Shown: positions 30,349 through 40,422, counted from the stretch's first letter. The stretch is 64,000 nt of DNA from Lachnobacterium bovis DSM 14045 (GCF_900107245.1 NZ_FNPG01000011.1:1-64000); one strand, 5' to 3'. Translations and numbers: made by a program. The notes: generated by a model from the letters alone, not told the origin.

Positions 30349-31032
30349 CTATTTTTTGTAACCATATTTTTCATAGTAATCGTCAATAGCTGCTTTTATT
30401 TTATCATCTATAACTACTTTTCCCTGACATTCTTTATTGTATAAATGGTCTGTTACCTCTTCCATTGTTACAATCGCATGAGCTGGAAAGCCGTATTTCT
30501 CCTGGATTTCATCTAAAGCGCCTTTAACTCCACCAAGACCAACTTCCATTCTGTTTAAAGAAACCATAAGTCCTTTAATCTCAACATCACCCTGAGCTTT
30601 AATAATAGGGAATGTCTCTTCAATTGATTTACCTGATGTTGTAACATCTTCGATAATTACAACTTTGTCTCCATCATGAATGTCACTTCCTAATAAAATT
30701 CCTGTGTCACCGTGATCTTTGATTTCTTTTCTGTTTGAACAATAACGAATCTCTTTTCCATATAGTTTAGAAAAAGCAATTGTTGTTGCTACTGATAATG
30801 GAATTCCCTTATATGCAGGTCCGAATAGTACGTCAAAATCATCACCAAAATTCTCATGAATTGCCTTAGCATAGTACTCACCTAATTTCATTAACTGTGT
30901 ACCTGTTACATATGCACCGGCATTCATAAAAAATGGAGACTTTCTGCCACTCTTTAATGTAAACTCTCCAAATTTTAAAACGTTACATTCTACCATAAAT
31001 TCAATAAACTCGTTCTTATAGCTTTCCATCAT
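30349..31032 (-). CDS. pyrE: Orotate phosphoribosyltransferase
   Basis: Joins orotate and PRPP to orotidine monophosphate in pyrimidine synthesis. The PRPP-binding loop VVIIEDVTTSGKS, the GPAYKGIPL motif and the SGRKSPFFMNAG start are present. Length 227 is usual for clostridial PyrE. AGGAGG precedes the ATG. It is first in a row with vanZ-like, a small membrane protein and an aminopeptidase, and other pyr genes are absent here. Confidence 0.95.
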   Translation of the reverse strand: MMESYKNEFIEFMVECNVLKFGEFTLKSGRKSPFFMNAGAYVTGTQLMKLGEYYAKAIHENFGDDFDVLFGPAYKGIPLSVATTIAFSKLYGKEIRYCSNRKEIKDHGDTGILLGSDIHDGDKVVIIEDVTTSGKSIEETFPIIKAQGDVEIKGLMVSLNRMEVGLGGVKGALDEIQEKYGFPAHAIVTMEEVTDHLYNKECQGKVVIDDKIKAAIDDYYEKYGYKK

Positions 31033-31168
31033 AATTCCTCCTGCTAAACATTCTTAAAACAGTTTAAGTCTACCATAAAATTATAAAATATACAACCAAT
31101 GCCGGGATTTTGGGCGTGTACCTCATTTCTAAATATTCTACAGTGTTATTTGTAAAATTTATATTTTC

Positions 31169-32971
31169 CTATCTTTTTTTCTTCTTAAGCAAAAATAAAA
31201 CCACACCCCAAATTACACCTGCAAAAACTACAGCCGAAACTATTATTCCTATATTTCTTTTTGTGCTTTGTGAGCTTGTTGCAGCTGTTTTATCTTTTGG
31301 GTTAGACAGAATGTCAGTTGTAAATTCTGATGGTTTTGCAACTTTGTAATCCGAATATTTGTCAACCTTTGAAGCGCCGCTAAAATCAGCCTTTGCACTA
31401 TATGTTTTTACAGTTACAACATATTTGCTGTCGCCTTTTACATAAACAGTTCCGTCTTCGCCTTTAATTGTCACTATTTTACCTTCTGAATCTACAATTT
31501 TTCCTTCAGAATAAAGATTCGTAACCTTGCTGTTATCTGTAACTACCCATGTTGAATCTGATGATATATATACATTGCATTTACCATCTCCGCCTGTTCC
31601 AGCATTTGTCTCATCATCAACAAATGAACCGGTCAACTTCGAACCATCCTTCATATAAAAGTTAAGATTGCTGATTGAATCATAGACAACCTTGCCCTTC
31701 ATTTCCTGTTTGCTAGCTGTAAACTTACAATTTGCTCCGTTTTTGCCAGTCTGGCCCCATCCTCTCTTGTTGGAATTTCCGGTTGCTCGTAAAAAATAAT
31801 CACAATCATCTGAATAATTTATTTTTACATCACTTAAAATAAAAGTGCTGTCAGTATTAGTCGTGTAGAAAATCCCGCCATTTCCTGATGTAAGCGTTCC
31901 ACCTACCATCTCAAAGGTTCCGTTTCCTTCCTGTGAATCTCCTGACATGCTCTGATAAACAATTGCCGTCCACGTGTTATCATTTTGCTCATTGTCTGGC
32001 ATGTTTCCTTTAAGATTAGAATTGAAAAGACGTATCGTGTTTTTTCCTTCAAGACAAATTGCTTCTGAATTAGTAGCATTTAAGGTTGCATTGTTAACCG
32101 TAATGTCAGCTGTGGAGTAAATGGCAGGTGAACCAATTCCATTAGATGTATAAGTTCCTCCATCGACTACCATCGTTCCTCCACCTCTGTCGCTTCTGAT
32201 TGCAGCAGATGATTCGCCGTTTGTTGTTACGTTAAGTCCCCATGCATAGAGCTTTCCTCCACCTGCAACATGAATTCCACCTGAAGTATCTTGCTTTGTA
32301 TTAATTGTTGATCCCTGCGCATATATCACACCCTTATTATAAGAAAAAATACCAGCTGCTCCTGCTGCATCAGTTGCAATCGTTCCTCCGTTAACGTAAA
32401 GTTTACCACCCTTATTTAAAATTGCAGCACCGACTCCGTAAAAAGAAGACGTATCGCCACCTGTGGACTTTGAATTCTTTCTTGTGACGTTTGCATTATT
32501 TAAGATTGTTTTTGCTTTTGTCACTAAAATAGCATTCTCATCCATTCCTGTGGACTTATATTGTCCATTTGTTTCTGTAGAATTCTTAGTCATCTTTTTG
32601 ACTGCTGAATATTTGATGTTGGTGTTTGAAGCTCCGTCTGGTGCCTGGCCACTTGGTGGATTTCCATCTGGTTTTGCCGGTGGAATATGATTACCTGATG
32701 TCTGACCATCTAGTGCCTTATCGTCTGGTGCCTTATCGTCTGGTGGATTTCCGTCTGGTTTTGCTGGTGGAGTCTGTCTCGTCGACTGATTATTTGCTAA
32801 TTGATTGCCAACTGCTTTATCACTATCTGATGAATTACTTGTTTTACTTGATGTAGTTACCCTTTTGCTCGATGTTGAAGCTACAACTTTAGTAGTTGGT
32901 GTTCCACTGGTTGCAATCGCAGTTGCCAGTAATATAGAAAAAACTCGTTTAGAAATCTTATCATACCTCAT
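31169..32971 (-). CDS. Surface-anchored beta-helix protein, possible carbohydrate binder
   Basis: Signal peptide (about 1-31), then a Ser/Thr/Lys-rich stalk and a Pro-Gly-Asp tract with two copies of PPAKPDGNPP. Residues 150-480 are a Gly/Asn/Thr-rich series of short strands of the right-handed parallel beta-helix type (GGKLYVNGGTI, GGGTMVVDGGTY). One membrane helix near 572-594 is followed by KKKKR at the C-terminus; there is no LPxTG. It resembles the DUF4353 carbohydrate-binding beta-helix proteins of clostridia (weak recognition). GGAGGG precedes the ATG. Confidence 0.72.
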   Translation of the reverse strand: MRYDKISKRVFSILLATAIATSGTPTTKVVASTSSKRVTTSSKTSNSSDSDKAVGNQLANNQSTRQTPPAKPDGNPPDDKAPDDKALDGQTSGNHIPPAKPDGNPPSGQAPDGASNTNIKYSAVKKMTKNSTETNGQYKSTGMDENAILVTKAKTILNNANVTRKNSKSTGGDTSSFYGVGAAILNKGGKLYVNGGTIATDAAGAAGIFSYNKGVIYAQGSTINTKQDTSGGIHVAGGGKLYAWGLNVTTNGESSAAIRSDRGGGTMVVDGGTYTSNGIGSPAIYSTADITVNNATLNATNSEAICLEGKNTIRLFNSNLKGNMPDNEQNDNTWTAIVYQSMSGDSQEGNGTFEMVGGTLTSGNGGIFYTTNTDSTFILSDVKINYSDDCDYFLRATGNSNKRGWGQTGKNGANCKFTASKQEMKGKVVYDSISNLNFYMKDGSKLTGSFVDDETNAGTGGDGKCNVYISSDSTWVVTDNSKVTNLYSEGKIVDSEGKIVTIKGEDGTVYVKGDSKYVVTVKTYSAKADFSGASKVDKYSDYKVAKPSEFTTDILSNPKDKTAATSSQSTKRNIGIIVSAVVFAGVIWGVVLFLLKKKKR

Positions 32972-33078
32972 ATTATGTACCCTCCAATCTCTTGGTGTAT
33001 AAAACTAATTATTAAGTACATAATAGAGGCATTATGTGAATTTTAGATGATTAAAAAATGATCTTTTTATTAAAAGAA

Positions 33079-34038
33079 TTATACTGTCGCTGCTAAAGCT
33101 TCAAATTCTCCTGTCACTTCTAAGCTCTTAACATCGTTTGGAACTAACATACAATCGCCTTTTTTAACAGCAATATCATTAATACTTCCTCTTCCTTCTG
33201 TTACAAGAAGTGTTAAAAATGAATATTCTTGTGATATTTTTTTAGATGTTGTTGTGTTCACATTCAATCTGAAAACTGTATATCTGTCACATTTAAAAAT
33301 TTCATTTAAATTGTTTTCTTCACACATGTTTTCGATTTCGTTTGCCCCAATAACACAATCTTTTACATCAGCAGCAGGCACTTTAATAACATCTATACTT
33401 TGCTTTATGTGTAACTGTCTTTTTTGGCCATTTGAGAGTCTGTCGTAATCATACACTCTATATGTAATGTCGCTGTTCTGTTGTGTTTCAAGAATTAAAG
33501 TTCCACCTTTTATCGCATGAACTGTACCTGGATCAATCTGGATAAAATCCCCCTTGTGAATTGGAATTTCTCTTATAAAATCGCTCCATTTTCCTTCTTC
33601 TATCATAGTTTTTAATTCATCTTTTGTCTTTGCATTATGACCTACAACGATTGTAGCATCCTCATCACAATCTAAGATATACCAACATTCCTTTTTCCCT
33701 AAAGAATGATTTTCATTTTCATCAGCATATTTATCATCTGGATGAACTTGAATACTTAAATCATCTTTTGCATCAATTATTTTTATTAATAGTGGAAATC
33801 TATCAGAATCAATATTTCCAAATACTTCTGGATGTTGTTCATATAAATCACAAAGTGACATTCCTTCATACATACCATTTTTTACAATACTTGCATTATC
33901 TTTAAAAGCTGATATTCCCCAGCACTCACCTACATCTTCTCCTGCTTCATCAAAATTAAATAATTCTCTAATTCTTGTTCCACCCCAAATATTGTGTGTA
34001 CATTTAGATTTTAATAACATTATCTTTTGGTCTTGCAT
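33079..34038 (-). CDS. manA: Mannose-6-phosphate isomerase, class I
   Basis: Zinc enzyme interconverting mannose-6-phosphate and fructose-6-phosphate. The cupin metal site is visible in LSIQVHPDDKYA and ECWYILD, and the second motif in IDPGTVHAIKGGTLILETQQNSDITYRVYDYDR. The 319 residues fit the short Firmicute form. AAGGAG lies upstream. It is transcribed away from the plus-strand membrane protein gene, with about 300 bases between. Confidence 0.94.
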   Translation of the reverse strand: MQDQKIMLLKSKCTHNIWGGTRIRELFNFDEAGEDVGECWGISAFKDNASIVKNGMYEGMSLCDLYEQHPEVFGNIDSDRFPLLIKIIDAKDDLSIQVHPDDKYADENENHSLGKKECWYILDCDEDATIVVGHNAKTKDELKTMIEEGKWSDFIREIPIHKGDFIQIDPGTVHAIKGGTLILETQQNSDITYRVYDYDRLSNGQKRQLHIKQSIDVIKVPAADVKDCVIGANEIENMCEENNLNEIFKCDRYTVFRLNVNTTTSKKISQEYSFLTLLVTEGRGSINDIAVKKGDCMLVPNDVKSLEVTGEFEALAATV

Positions 34039-34330
34039 AATTTTGTTTTCTCCTTATCTCCATAAAAATATTGCCTTTTTAATTTGGCTGTCATAAAATT
34101 TTTTAAATAACGATGGGAATCTTTTAAAAAGTCTAGTAATTTTTTTATTATATATTAAAAAGTATCCTCTAATATTTTATTACATTTTTTATTTCTGTAA
34201 ACCTTTTAATTTCTAGTCAATTAGTTTTTATAGCTATCTCTATTTTTTTATTGTACTTGCCTTCTTTACCTTTTTTATGATATGATTTTTAAAGGTTTTT
34301 TAATTTCGGTTGAAACTCAAATTAATTACA
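34039..34330. promoter_or_regulatory. Divergent intergenic region between manA and the plus-strand membrane protein
   Basis: About 290 AT-rich bases that must hold both promoters. On the plus strand a weak TTGCCT (34259-34264) and TATGAT pair can be drawn; no strong operator or RNA structure was found. Confidence 0.3.
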
Positions 34331-34344
34331 AGGAGGTACTAAAA

Positions 34345-35070
34345 ATGTTTCCAAGCGAAAAGGCCAGAAATAGAGCAATGGCTCTTCAAAAATCCATTCC
34401 TCTTATTTTCAAAATACTTGCAGGTACTGGATGTTTTATCTTTATTTTAGGCTTACTATTAAAAATCAATAATTATTCTATGACTGGAAGAGTTTACACT
34501 AATATAAACGGTGTTGAACACACTTCATACAGCGTATTTTATCCTGGAACTTTTATTATGATTTTTGGAATTGGTCAGTTTACTATTTTTCTTATTCTAC
34601 TATTAATTAGAAAATTATTACACACACACAAACCAAAGGACGATATTGCTTTTCCTATTTCTTCAAATTACTATACACCTTTCAATCTTTTTAACAGCGT
34701 TAACACAATCGATTCAAAATACTTAGTTACTGTAAATGGAAATTGGATTGATGTCACTTACAATTTTCCTATGAATTCTAATTACAAACTTTCTTCAGAT
34801 GGAAGGCTTAAATATTATAAATTATATAGAATTAATAACAACAGAACGTATGACGAAATAGATTGTTTGTTTTACAGTAATGCTAACTTATCTAATAACT
34901 TTAATTCTAACCCTAACACTACAATCCTTGCAAAGCATGTAAAATTTGGTAAGTTCCGTTATAGATTTTCAAATAAAACCTTCAACGGTCAATCGTATAC
35001 TATTGATACTAAAAATCTCACAAATTATATGCGCAAGTGGTTTGCGGAAAGGGGTTATTCTGAAAACTAA
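34345..35070 (+). CDS. Membrane protein of unknown function, two N-terminal helices
   Basis: 241 residues from ATG 34345, which has AGGAGG eight bases upstream (34331-34336); an earlier ATG at 34282 has none. Helices at about residues 20-41 and 66-92 enclose a short external loop. The C-terminal 145 residues are soluble, rich in Asn and Tyr, with strands such as YLVTVNGNWIDVTYNF and KYYKLYRIN. I do not recognise a family. It is one of few plus-strand genes here and precedes yqeY by about 160 bases. Confidence 0.65.
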   Translation: MFPSEKARNRAMALQKSIPLIFKILAGTGCFIFILGLLLKINNYSMTGRVYTNINGVEHTSYSVFYPGTFIMIFGIGQFTIFLILLLIRKLLHTHKPKDDIAFPISSNYYTPFNLFNSVNTIDSKYLVTVNGNWIDVTYNFPMNSNYKLSSDGRLKYYKLYRINNNRTYDEIDCLFYSNANLSNNFNSNPNTTILAKHVKFGKFRYRFSNKTFNGQSYTIDTKNLTNYMRKWFAERGYSEN

Positions 35071-35230
35071 TACTAATATAAAATGTAACTAGTAATACGA
35101 TCTAATAAAGCATTTTCACATTATCACTTTATACAATAATGGAATTTATACACACTGTACTTTATTTTTCTCATATGCTAGAATATTTAATGTAGACTTA
35201 ATATATTAAATCATATGAGGAGGAAGTCTA

Positions 35231-35668
35231 ATGAAATTCGAAGAATTAAGAGCCGAAATGATTAAAGCTATGAAAGCTCATGACAAAAAAAGAAAAGAGG
35301 TTATCTCTTCTTTAATTTCTGCTTCAAAGAAGATTGCTATTGATGAAGGAACTAGAGATGAAATTAGTGATGAGCAAGTAAATCGCGCTATCAGTAAAGA
35401 ATTACGTATGGCAAAAGAACAATTCGATGGATGCCCAGCTGAACGTGCTGATTTAAAAGAAGAATACGGATTCGTTGTTTCTGTTATCGAAGAATTTGCC
35501 CCTAAAATGTTAAGCTTAGACGAAATCGAAGCTTTCTTAAATGAAAACTTTGCAGAAGTTATTGCAACAAAAAATAAAGGACAAATTATGAAAAACGTTA
35601 TGCCTGCATTAAAAGGTAAAGCTGACGGAAAAGACATTCAGCAAGTAGTTTCAAAACTTATTGGTTAA
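35231..35668 (+). CDS. yqeY: GatB/YqeY domain protein
   Basis: 145 residues matching YqeY: an N-terminal helical part (KAHDKKRKEVISSLISASKKIAID) and the C-terminal tRNA-amidotransferase-like domain (GQIMKNVMPALKGKADGKDIQQVVSKLI). GGAGGA precedes the ATG. The domain is shared with GatB, but the role of the free protein is not established. Confidence 0.92.
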   Translation: MKFEELRAEMIKAMKAHDKKRKEVISSLISASKKIAIDEGTRDEISDEQVNRAISKELRMAKEQFDGCPAERADLKEEYGFVVSVIEEFAPKMLSLDEIEAFLNENFAEVIATKNKGQIMKNVMPALKGKADGKDIQQVVSKLIG

Positions 35669-35688
35669 TTAATTAGCTGTTAACTAAT

Positions 35689-35751
35689 AAAAAAGTTGAA
35701 GTTCGAAGAAATATTTGTTGTAAATATGAATCTTCGTTCCTCAACTTTTTT
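35689..35751. terminator. Bidirectional terminator between yqeY and the DUF389 gene
   Basis: AAAAAAGTTGA (35689-35699) pairs with TCAACTTTTTT (35741-35751), with an inner CGAAGA/TCTTCG pair. Both strands end in U runs. It overlaps the last bases of the DUF389 gene at 35750. Confidence 0.85.
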
Positions 35752-36502
35752 ATTTTATATATAATCCGTATAATGCCAGAATACTTGGAATAATTATAAT
35801 CATTGAATTTCTTAACATTCTTTTTCTTAAACATAGCCATTGTTCGTCAGTTAGTTCTTGAACTTTTGGTACTTCTAAAATTGATAATACTATCGCTGCT
35901 GATAAAAAAATAAAATATGCATTAATAACAAACAAATACAATGCGCCCAACAACATTGTTATCTTTCCATTTGCTATTGAATAGCCACATGTACATAGTG
36001 GTGGCATCAACGCAGTGGCAATCGCTACTCCCGGTATAATATTGTTTGCTTTGTCTTTTCGGGTTTGGCCAATGATTCCAGCAATGCCGCCAACAACTGC
36101 AACTAAAACATCAAAAAAAGAAGGCTGTGTTCTCGCTATTATTTGTTCCGTGGCAGTTTTTACCGGAGACAATAAAAAATAAATTGTGGCAGTACATACG
36201 CTTATTATTATCTGAAACATTAATCCTATTATATGTAATTCCGTCAATTTAAAGTTTACAGATTCTATTCCATAAGCAATTGCCAATAAGCTTCCCATCA
36301 ATGGTGAAATCAGCATAGCTCCAATTATAACTGCAACAGAATTCGTATTTAACCCAACCGATGCTATAATGATTGAACAAACCATAACACTCATATTAGT
36401 TCCAGTTATTTTTCCACCTGACAATATTCTATCCCTTATTTCATTATGAGTTGCTGCATCTTCTGTTATCGAAAAACAATCATGAAGTATTTGTTTTAAC
36501 AT
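35750..36502 (-). CDS. DUF389 membrane protein
   Basis: 250 residues with about six hydrophobic segments and the family motifs NSVAVIIGAMLISPLMGSLLAIAYGI and PGVAIATALMPPLCTCGYSIA. This is the short clostridial form without the large N-terminal domain of cyanobacterial members. GAGG precedes the ATG. The family may transport small hydrophobic or aromatic compounds, but the function is not established. Confidence 0.85.
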   Translation of the reverse strand: MLKQILHDCFSITEDAATHNEIRDRILSGGKITGTNMSVMVCSIIIASVGLNTNSVAVIIGAMLISPLMGSLLAIAYGIESVNFKLTELHIIGLMFQIIISVCTATIYFLLSPVKTATEQIIARTQPSFFDVLVAVVGGIAGIIGQTRKDKANNIIPGVAIATALMPPLCTCGYSIANGKITMLLGALYLFVINAYFIFLSAAIVLSILEVPKVQELTDEQWLCLRKRMLRNSMIIIIPSILALYGLYIK

Positions 36503-36662
36503 ATTTCATTCCTCATTTTATTGTTATTTTTTATCAATTATCTACTACTAATTTATCGTCATTTTTCTGGAAAAAATAAATTCTTATCAAGTCATTTACT
36601 TCTAACATGGACTTGCATTTTTAATCAATGGACCACTCAGAAGACCAACTTGATATCTGTTT

Positions 36663-36693
36663 TAAAAAAAGGAACCGATTTTACTCGATTCCT
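36663..36693 (-). terminator. Terminator after copA
   Basis: AGGAACCGA (36670-36678) pairs with TCGATTCCT (36685-36693) apart from one mismatch, around a 6-base loop. The minus-strand RNA then runs into seven U. It lies about 45 bases after the copA stop. Confidence 0.8.
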
Positions 36694-36738
36694 CTTGATA
36701 TTCTAAACTATTTTCAATTATTTTTTTATAATTTTCCC

Positions 36739-36942
36739 TTAATTCAAAGGAGTATATCCTTCTTCTTTTATTGCCTCGCATAATGTGTTATCATCCACTT
36801 CTTTTGTTAATGTCACTTCAACTGTTCCTTTTTCGTGGCTTGCAACTACGCTTTCTACTCCATCGATTTTTTCTAATGCCTTCTTTACATGATTCTCACA
36901 GTTGTGGCACATCATTCCTTCTACTTTAATTGTTTTTGTCAT
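36739..36942 (-). CDS. Possible separate CopZ-like copper chaperone from an internal copA start
   Basis: Inside copA, in frame, the minus strand reads AAGGAAGG, ten bases, then ATG at 36942. The product would be 67 residues starting [15 protein letters not shown], exactly one heavy-metal-associated domain and the normal length of CopZ. Bacteria commonly make CopZ from its own gene, and E. coli makes a CopZ-like product from copA by frameshifting. That the start is used here is inference; the site may be fortuitous in a purine-rich linker. Confidence 0.4.
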   Translation of the reverse strand: MTKTIKVEGMMCHNCENHVKKALEKIDGVESVVASHEKGTVEVTLTKEVDDNTLCEAIKEEGYTPLN

Positions 36943-39447
36943 TTTACTTATACCTTCCTTTTCTTTATTTTTTTCATAATTATTTTGTGTAATATTTGTT
37001 TCCTGTGCTTTTTCTGATATTTCTTGCGTTATATTTGTTTCTAAAGTTTGCTTATTATTTTTTTGACTCGAAAAAAGTTTTTTAGTTACCAAATTTAATC
37101 TTAACGCATTCATACATACGCAAAAGCTAGACAAGCTCATTGCTGCTGCTCCAAACATTGGCGTTAATGTCCAACCTGTGATGCCGATCCATACACCTGC
37201 TGCAAGCGGAATTCCAATGATATTATAAATAAATGCCCAAAACAGATTTTCATGAATGTTACTTATTACTTTTTTACTTAGTTGTATTGCAGAAACAACA
37301 TCAGAAAGGCTACTATTTACCAAAACAACATCAGCCGCCTCAATTGCGATATCCGTTCCAGCACCAATTGCTAAACCAACATCAGCCTCTGTTAACGCCA
37401 AGGCATCGTTTATACCATCGCCAACCATTACAACTACTTCGCCTGAGTGTTTGTACTCTTTTACAACATCTGCTTTTTGAATTGGCATAACATCTGAAAT
37501 CACCTCATCAACTTCTGCTGTTTTGGCAATATATTCTGCTGTTTTAGCATTATCACCAGTTAACATAACCACTTTTAAGCCCATTTTTTTAAGCCCATTA
37601 ATGGCCCTAGCACTATCCTCTTTAACTGTATCAGACACTAAAATAACACCTAATATTTCGTCTTCCCTAGAGAAAAACAATGGAGTTTTACCCATTAATA
37701 ATAACTCATCTACATTATTTTGTAATATAAAATCTTCATACTTTTTTGAATCAACTATGTGCTTTTTAACATATTCGCCTTTTGTTGCATAATACATCAC
37801 ACCGTTTATTCTTGCTCTTATTCCGCTTCCAGACATTTCTTCATATTCGGTTATCAAATGACTTTCGTCCTTCACACATCCCTTATTTTCCTTAGTTTGG
37901 CAATAATTTACAATTGCCTGCGCTAATGGATGTTTTGAATCTTTTTCTAATAAAAATGCAATCTGTAACAAATCCTCTTTAGAAAACTCCATTGACATAT
38001 TAGTGTTTAAAATACAATTTGTTACCCTAGGTTTGCCTTCTGTAATCGTTCCTGTTTTATCTAAAATCACAGTTGTTGCTCGACCTACTGTTTCTAGAGC
38101 TGTTGCAGTTTTATAAAGAATTTGGGTTTTAGCACCAATTCCATTTCCAACCATTATAGCTACCGGGGTTGCTAATCCTAATGCACAAGGGCAACTTATT
38201 ACAAGCACTGTAATTGCGTGCGTAAGGGCTGTTCCCACGTCTGCCTGTAACCAAAAAAGCCATACAAATGCTGTGATTAGCGCTATCACAAGTACGACCG
38301 GAGTAAAAATTCCTGCAACTTTGTCAGCTATTTTTGCGATAGGTGCTTTACTTGCTGCGGACTGACTTACCATTTCTATCATTTGAGATAAAGTTGTATT
38401 CTGTCCAACTCTTACAGCTTTACACCTTATAACACCGGAAACATTTACCGTTCCAACTGACACTTCATCTCCGCTTGCCTTATCAACCGGGATGCTTTCG
38501 CCCGTGAGTACAGACTCATCTATTGCACTTTCACCTGATACAATTATACCATCTACGGGTATTTTTTCTGTTGGTCTTACCAAAAAAATATCATCTTTTC
38601 TGACTTCGAATGCATCAATTGTTATTTCTTTTCCATTTTTTATGACGGTTGCTTTCTGAGGAATCAAATCAAGAAGCCCCTTTATCGCATCTGTTGTTCG
38701 ACCTTTTGAATACGACTCTAATGTTTTACCAATTGTGATAAGTGTTAAAATCATTGCCGCAGATTCAAAATACAAATTATCCATCATCTTAGCTGCTTTA
38801 TAATTCTCAGAAATCGACATATAATATGTCATTCCATAAAGCACAATCACTGAATATATAAATGAAATTCCAGAGCCCATTGCGACCAAGGTATCCATGT
38901 TTGGCGAACCATGCATTGTGCTTTTCACTCCTGAAATGAAGAAATTCCTATTTATCAGCATTACGACAATTGCCAGTAACATCTCTGTTATTCCGATTGC
39001 AATATGATTGTTATTCATAAAATAAGGGAGAGGAAAATTAAACATCATATGTCCCATCGAAACATACATCAAAGGCAGCAAAAACAAAACTGATTGAAAT
39101 AGTCTTTTTTTCATTTTGGGAGTAGTTGTATCTTTAAAATCATCTCGCAAATCAACTTGTGCGCTATATTCATATTCGGCCGAGTTACTTCCGTCTATAT
39201 CTCTTCCCGTTGTAGTGCATCCGCTTAGGCTATTTTCTGCTGAATTGCTTCTTTTTTTATAGGCATGATATCCTGCATCTTCAACTGCTTTACATATCAC
39301 AGCATCATCGACAGCTCCATCTATTTCCATTGAATTCGTCAAAAGGCTGACTGTAACATCATTAACACCTTCAACTTTTTTAACGGCTTTTTCGACATGA
39401 GCAACACATGCAGCACACGTCATGCCCTCAACTTTATATTTTTCCAT
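36739..39447 (-). CDS. copA: Copper-exporting P-type ATPase with fused C-terminal CopZ-like domain
   Basis: Pumps Cu(I) out of the cytoplasm. The N-terminal heavy-metal domain has GMTCAAC (residues 8-14). The core has the membrane CPC at 419-421, the TGES loop, the phosphorylated D463 of DKTGT, HP at 506-507 and the GDGIND hinge. After the last membrane helices, an Asn/Gln/Lys-rich linker (about 790-835) leads to a second heavy-metal domain with GMMCHNC (844-850). A second domain at the C-terminus is unusual and equals a whole CopZ chaperone. Met836 is preceded by a ribosome site (see separate entry). It follows csoR by 44 bases. Confidence 0.96.
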   Translation of the reverse strand: MEKYKVEGMTCAACVAHVEKAVKKVEGVNDVTVSLLTNSMEIDGAVDDAVICKAVEDAGYHAYKKRSNSAENSLSGCTTTGRDIDGSNSAEYEYSAQVDLRDDFKDTTTPKMKKRLFQSVLFLLPLMYVSMGHMMFNFPLPYFMNNNHIAIGITEMLLAIVVMLINRNFFISGVKSTMHGSPNMDTLVAMGSGISFIYSVIVLYGMTYYMSISENYKAAKMMDNLYFESAAMILTLITIGKTLESYSKGRTTDAIKGLLDLIPQKATVIKNGKEITIDAFEVRKDDIFLVRPTEKIPVDGIIVSGESAIDESVLTGESIPVDKASGDEVSVGTVNVSGVIRCKAVRVGQNTTLSQMIEMVSQSAASKAPIAKIADKVAGIFTPVVLVIALITAFVWLFWLQADVGTALTHAITVLVISCPCALGLATPVAIMVGNGIGAKTQILYKTATALETVGRATTVILDKTGTITEGKPRVTNCILNTNMSMEFSKEDLLQIAFLLEKDSKHPLAQAIVNYCQTKENKGCVKDESHLITEYEEMSGSGIRARINGVMYYATKGEYVKKHIVDSKKYEDFILQNNVDELLLMGKTPLFFSREDEILGVILVSDTVKEDSARAINGLKKMGLKVVMLTGDNAKTAEYIAKTAEVDEVISDVMPIQKADVVKEYKHSGEVVVMVGDGINDALALTEADVGLAIGAGTDIAIEAADVVLVNSSLSDVVSAIQLSKKVISNIHENLFWAFIYNIIGIPLAAGVWIGITGWTLTPMFGAAAMSLSSFCVCMNALRLNLVTKKLFSSQKNNKQTLETNITQEISEKAQETNITQNNYEKNKEKEGISKMTKTIKVEGMMCHNCENHVKKALEKIDGVESVVASHEKGTVEVTLTKEVDDNTLCEAIKEEGYTPLN

Positions 39448-39491
39448 TGAAATAATTTCTCCTTTCCATGTATTGCCTAAACATTTAAAAA

Positions 39492-39890
39492 TTATTTCAT
39501 TAGTTTTTGAATTGTTTTTACTAACTCATCTATAACCTCTTCGTTACCTTCTTTGACGTTTTGTATTACACAACTCTTAATATGATTAGATAATAAAACC
39601 TTGTTAAAACTGTTAAGTGCTGATGTAATGGCCGAAACTTGAGTTAAAATATCTACACAATAAACTTCATTTTCTACCATCTTTTTAACGCCTCGAACTT
39701 GTCCCTCAATGCGAGAAAGTCTGTTGTATAAATCCTTATATTCTTTTTCTGTTCTCTTCTTTGTCTTGCCGGTTACAATCAATTCTTCATTATTTGATTC
39801 AACTGTGTTGCCACTTTCTAATTTGTTTTCTGAACAACAACATTTTTTTAATTCTGACTCTATTTCTTTTTTATTATTTGAATTTGGCAT
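39492..39890 (-). CDS. csoR: CsoR-family copper-sensing repressor
   Basis: All-helical DUF156 repressor. Cu(I) ligands are the conserved C78, H103 and C107 ([15 protein letters not shown]), numbering from ATG 39890. AGAGGTG lies upstream of this ATG; a GTG four codons earlier has a site too close to use. An N-terminal extension of about 45 residues contains a CCC triplet (17-19) not found in typical members of about 90-100 residues. It is transcribed with copA, and its promoter has a matching operator. Confidence 0.92.
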   Translation of the reverse strand: MPNSNNKKEIESELKKCCCSENKLESGNTVESNNEELIVTGKTKKRTEKEYKDLYNRLSRIEGQVRGVKKMVENEVYCVDILTQVSAITSALNSFNKVLLSNHIKSCVIQNVKEGNEEVIDELVKTIQKLMK

Positions 39891-39931
39891 GATATAATTC
39901 ACCTCTACTCTTTAATTTTACACAACTTCAT

Positions 39932-39987
39932 ATACCCCACTGGGGTATTTTTAATATAATTATATACATCTAACAAAAAGAAGTCAA
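39932..39987 (-). promoter_or_regulatory. csoR-copA promoter with CsoR operator
   Basis: Minus strand: TTGACT (39982-39987), 17 bases, TATAAT (39959-39964). The inverted repeat ATACCCCACTGGGGTAT (39932-39948) lies over the expected transcription start. The ATACCCC/GGGGTAT pattern is the known type of CsoR operator, so copper should release CsoR and switch on its own gene and copA. Confidence 0.88.
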
Positions 39988-40020
39988 TAAATATATCCTT
40001 AAATATATCTACTGACTTCT
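39979..40020 (-). terminator. Terminator after azlD, overlapping the csoR promoter
   Basis: AGAAGTCA (39979-39986) pairs with TGACTTCT (40013-40020), with further ATATAT pairing inside. The minus-strand RNA ends CTTTTTG. The promoter-proximal arm contains the csoR -35 box, so terminator and promoter share bases. Confidence 0.65.
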
Positions 40021-40091
40021 CTTTACTATTTCAACAATTCTGTTTAACTCTATAATCTTTTCCTTATATCTAACTATAATCTAGCTTTTAC

Positions 40092-40418
40092 TTATAAAAC
40101 ACATTGAACTAAAAACATATAAAAAATTGTTCCACCTGCTATTGGAAGTAACATATCTTTACGCCAATAATACAATCCAATCACAACTAATGATGCTAGC
40201 ATTTCTGGAATTCCGTGTGTTCCCGTTAATACGTGAACATCTTTTAAACTATAAACGACTAACAATCCAAAAACTGCTGCCGGTAAAACCGTTCCCAAAT
40301 ATTTCACGTATTTAGGAGTTTCTTTTCCTGCTGGAAATAAAATAAATGGTGTAAATCTAGTTATCATCGTTCCTACTGAAACAACAAAAATTATTATTAA
40401 TTTTTGAAATAATGTCAT
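40092..40418 (-). CDS. azlD: AzlD-family branched-chain amino acid exporter subunit
   Basis: 108 residues, four hydrophobic segments, with the family pattern [10 protein letters not shown] near residue 20 and [14 protein letters not shown]. Acts with AzlC to export branched-chain amino acids or their analogues. GAGG precedes the ATG. It starts 4 bases after the azlC stop. Confidence 0.88.
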   Translation of the reverse strand: MTLFQKLIIIFVVSVGTMITRFTPFILFPAGKETPKYVKYLGTVLPAAVFGLLVVYSLKDVHVLTGTHGIPEMLASLVVIGLYYWRKDMLLPIAGGTIFYMFLVQCVL

Positions 40419-40422
40419 AATG

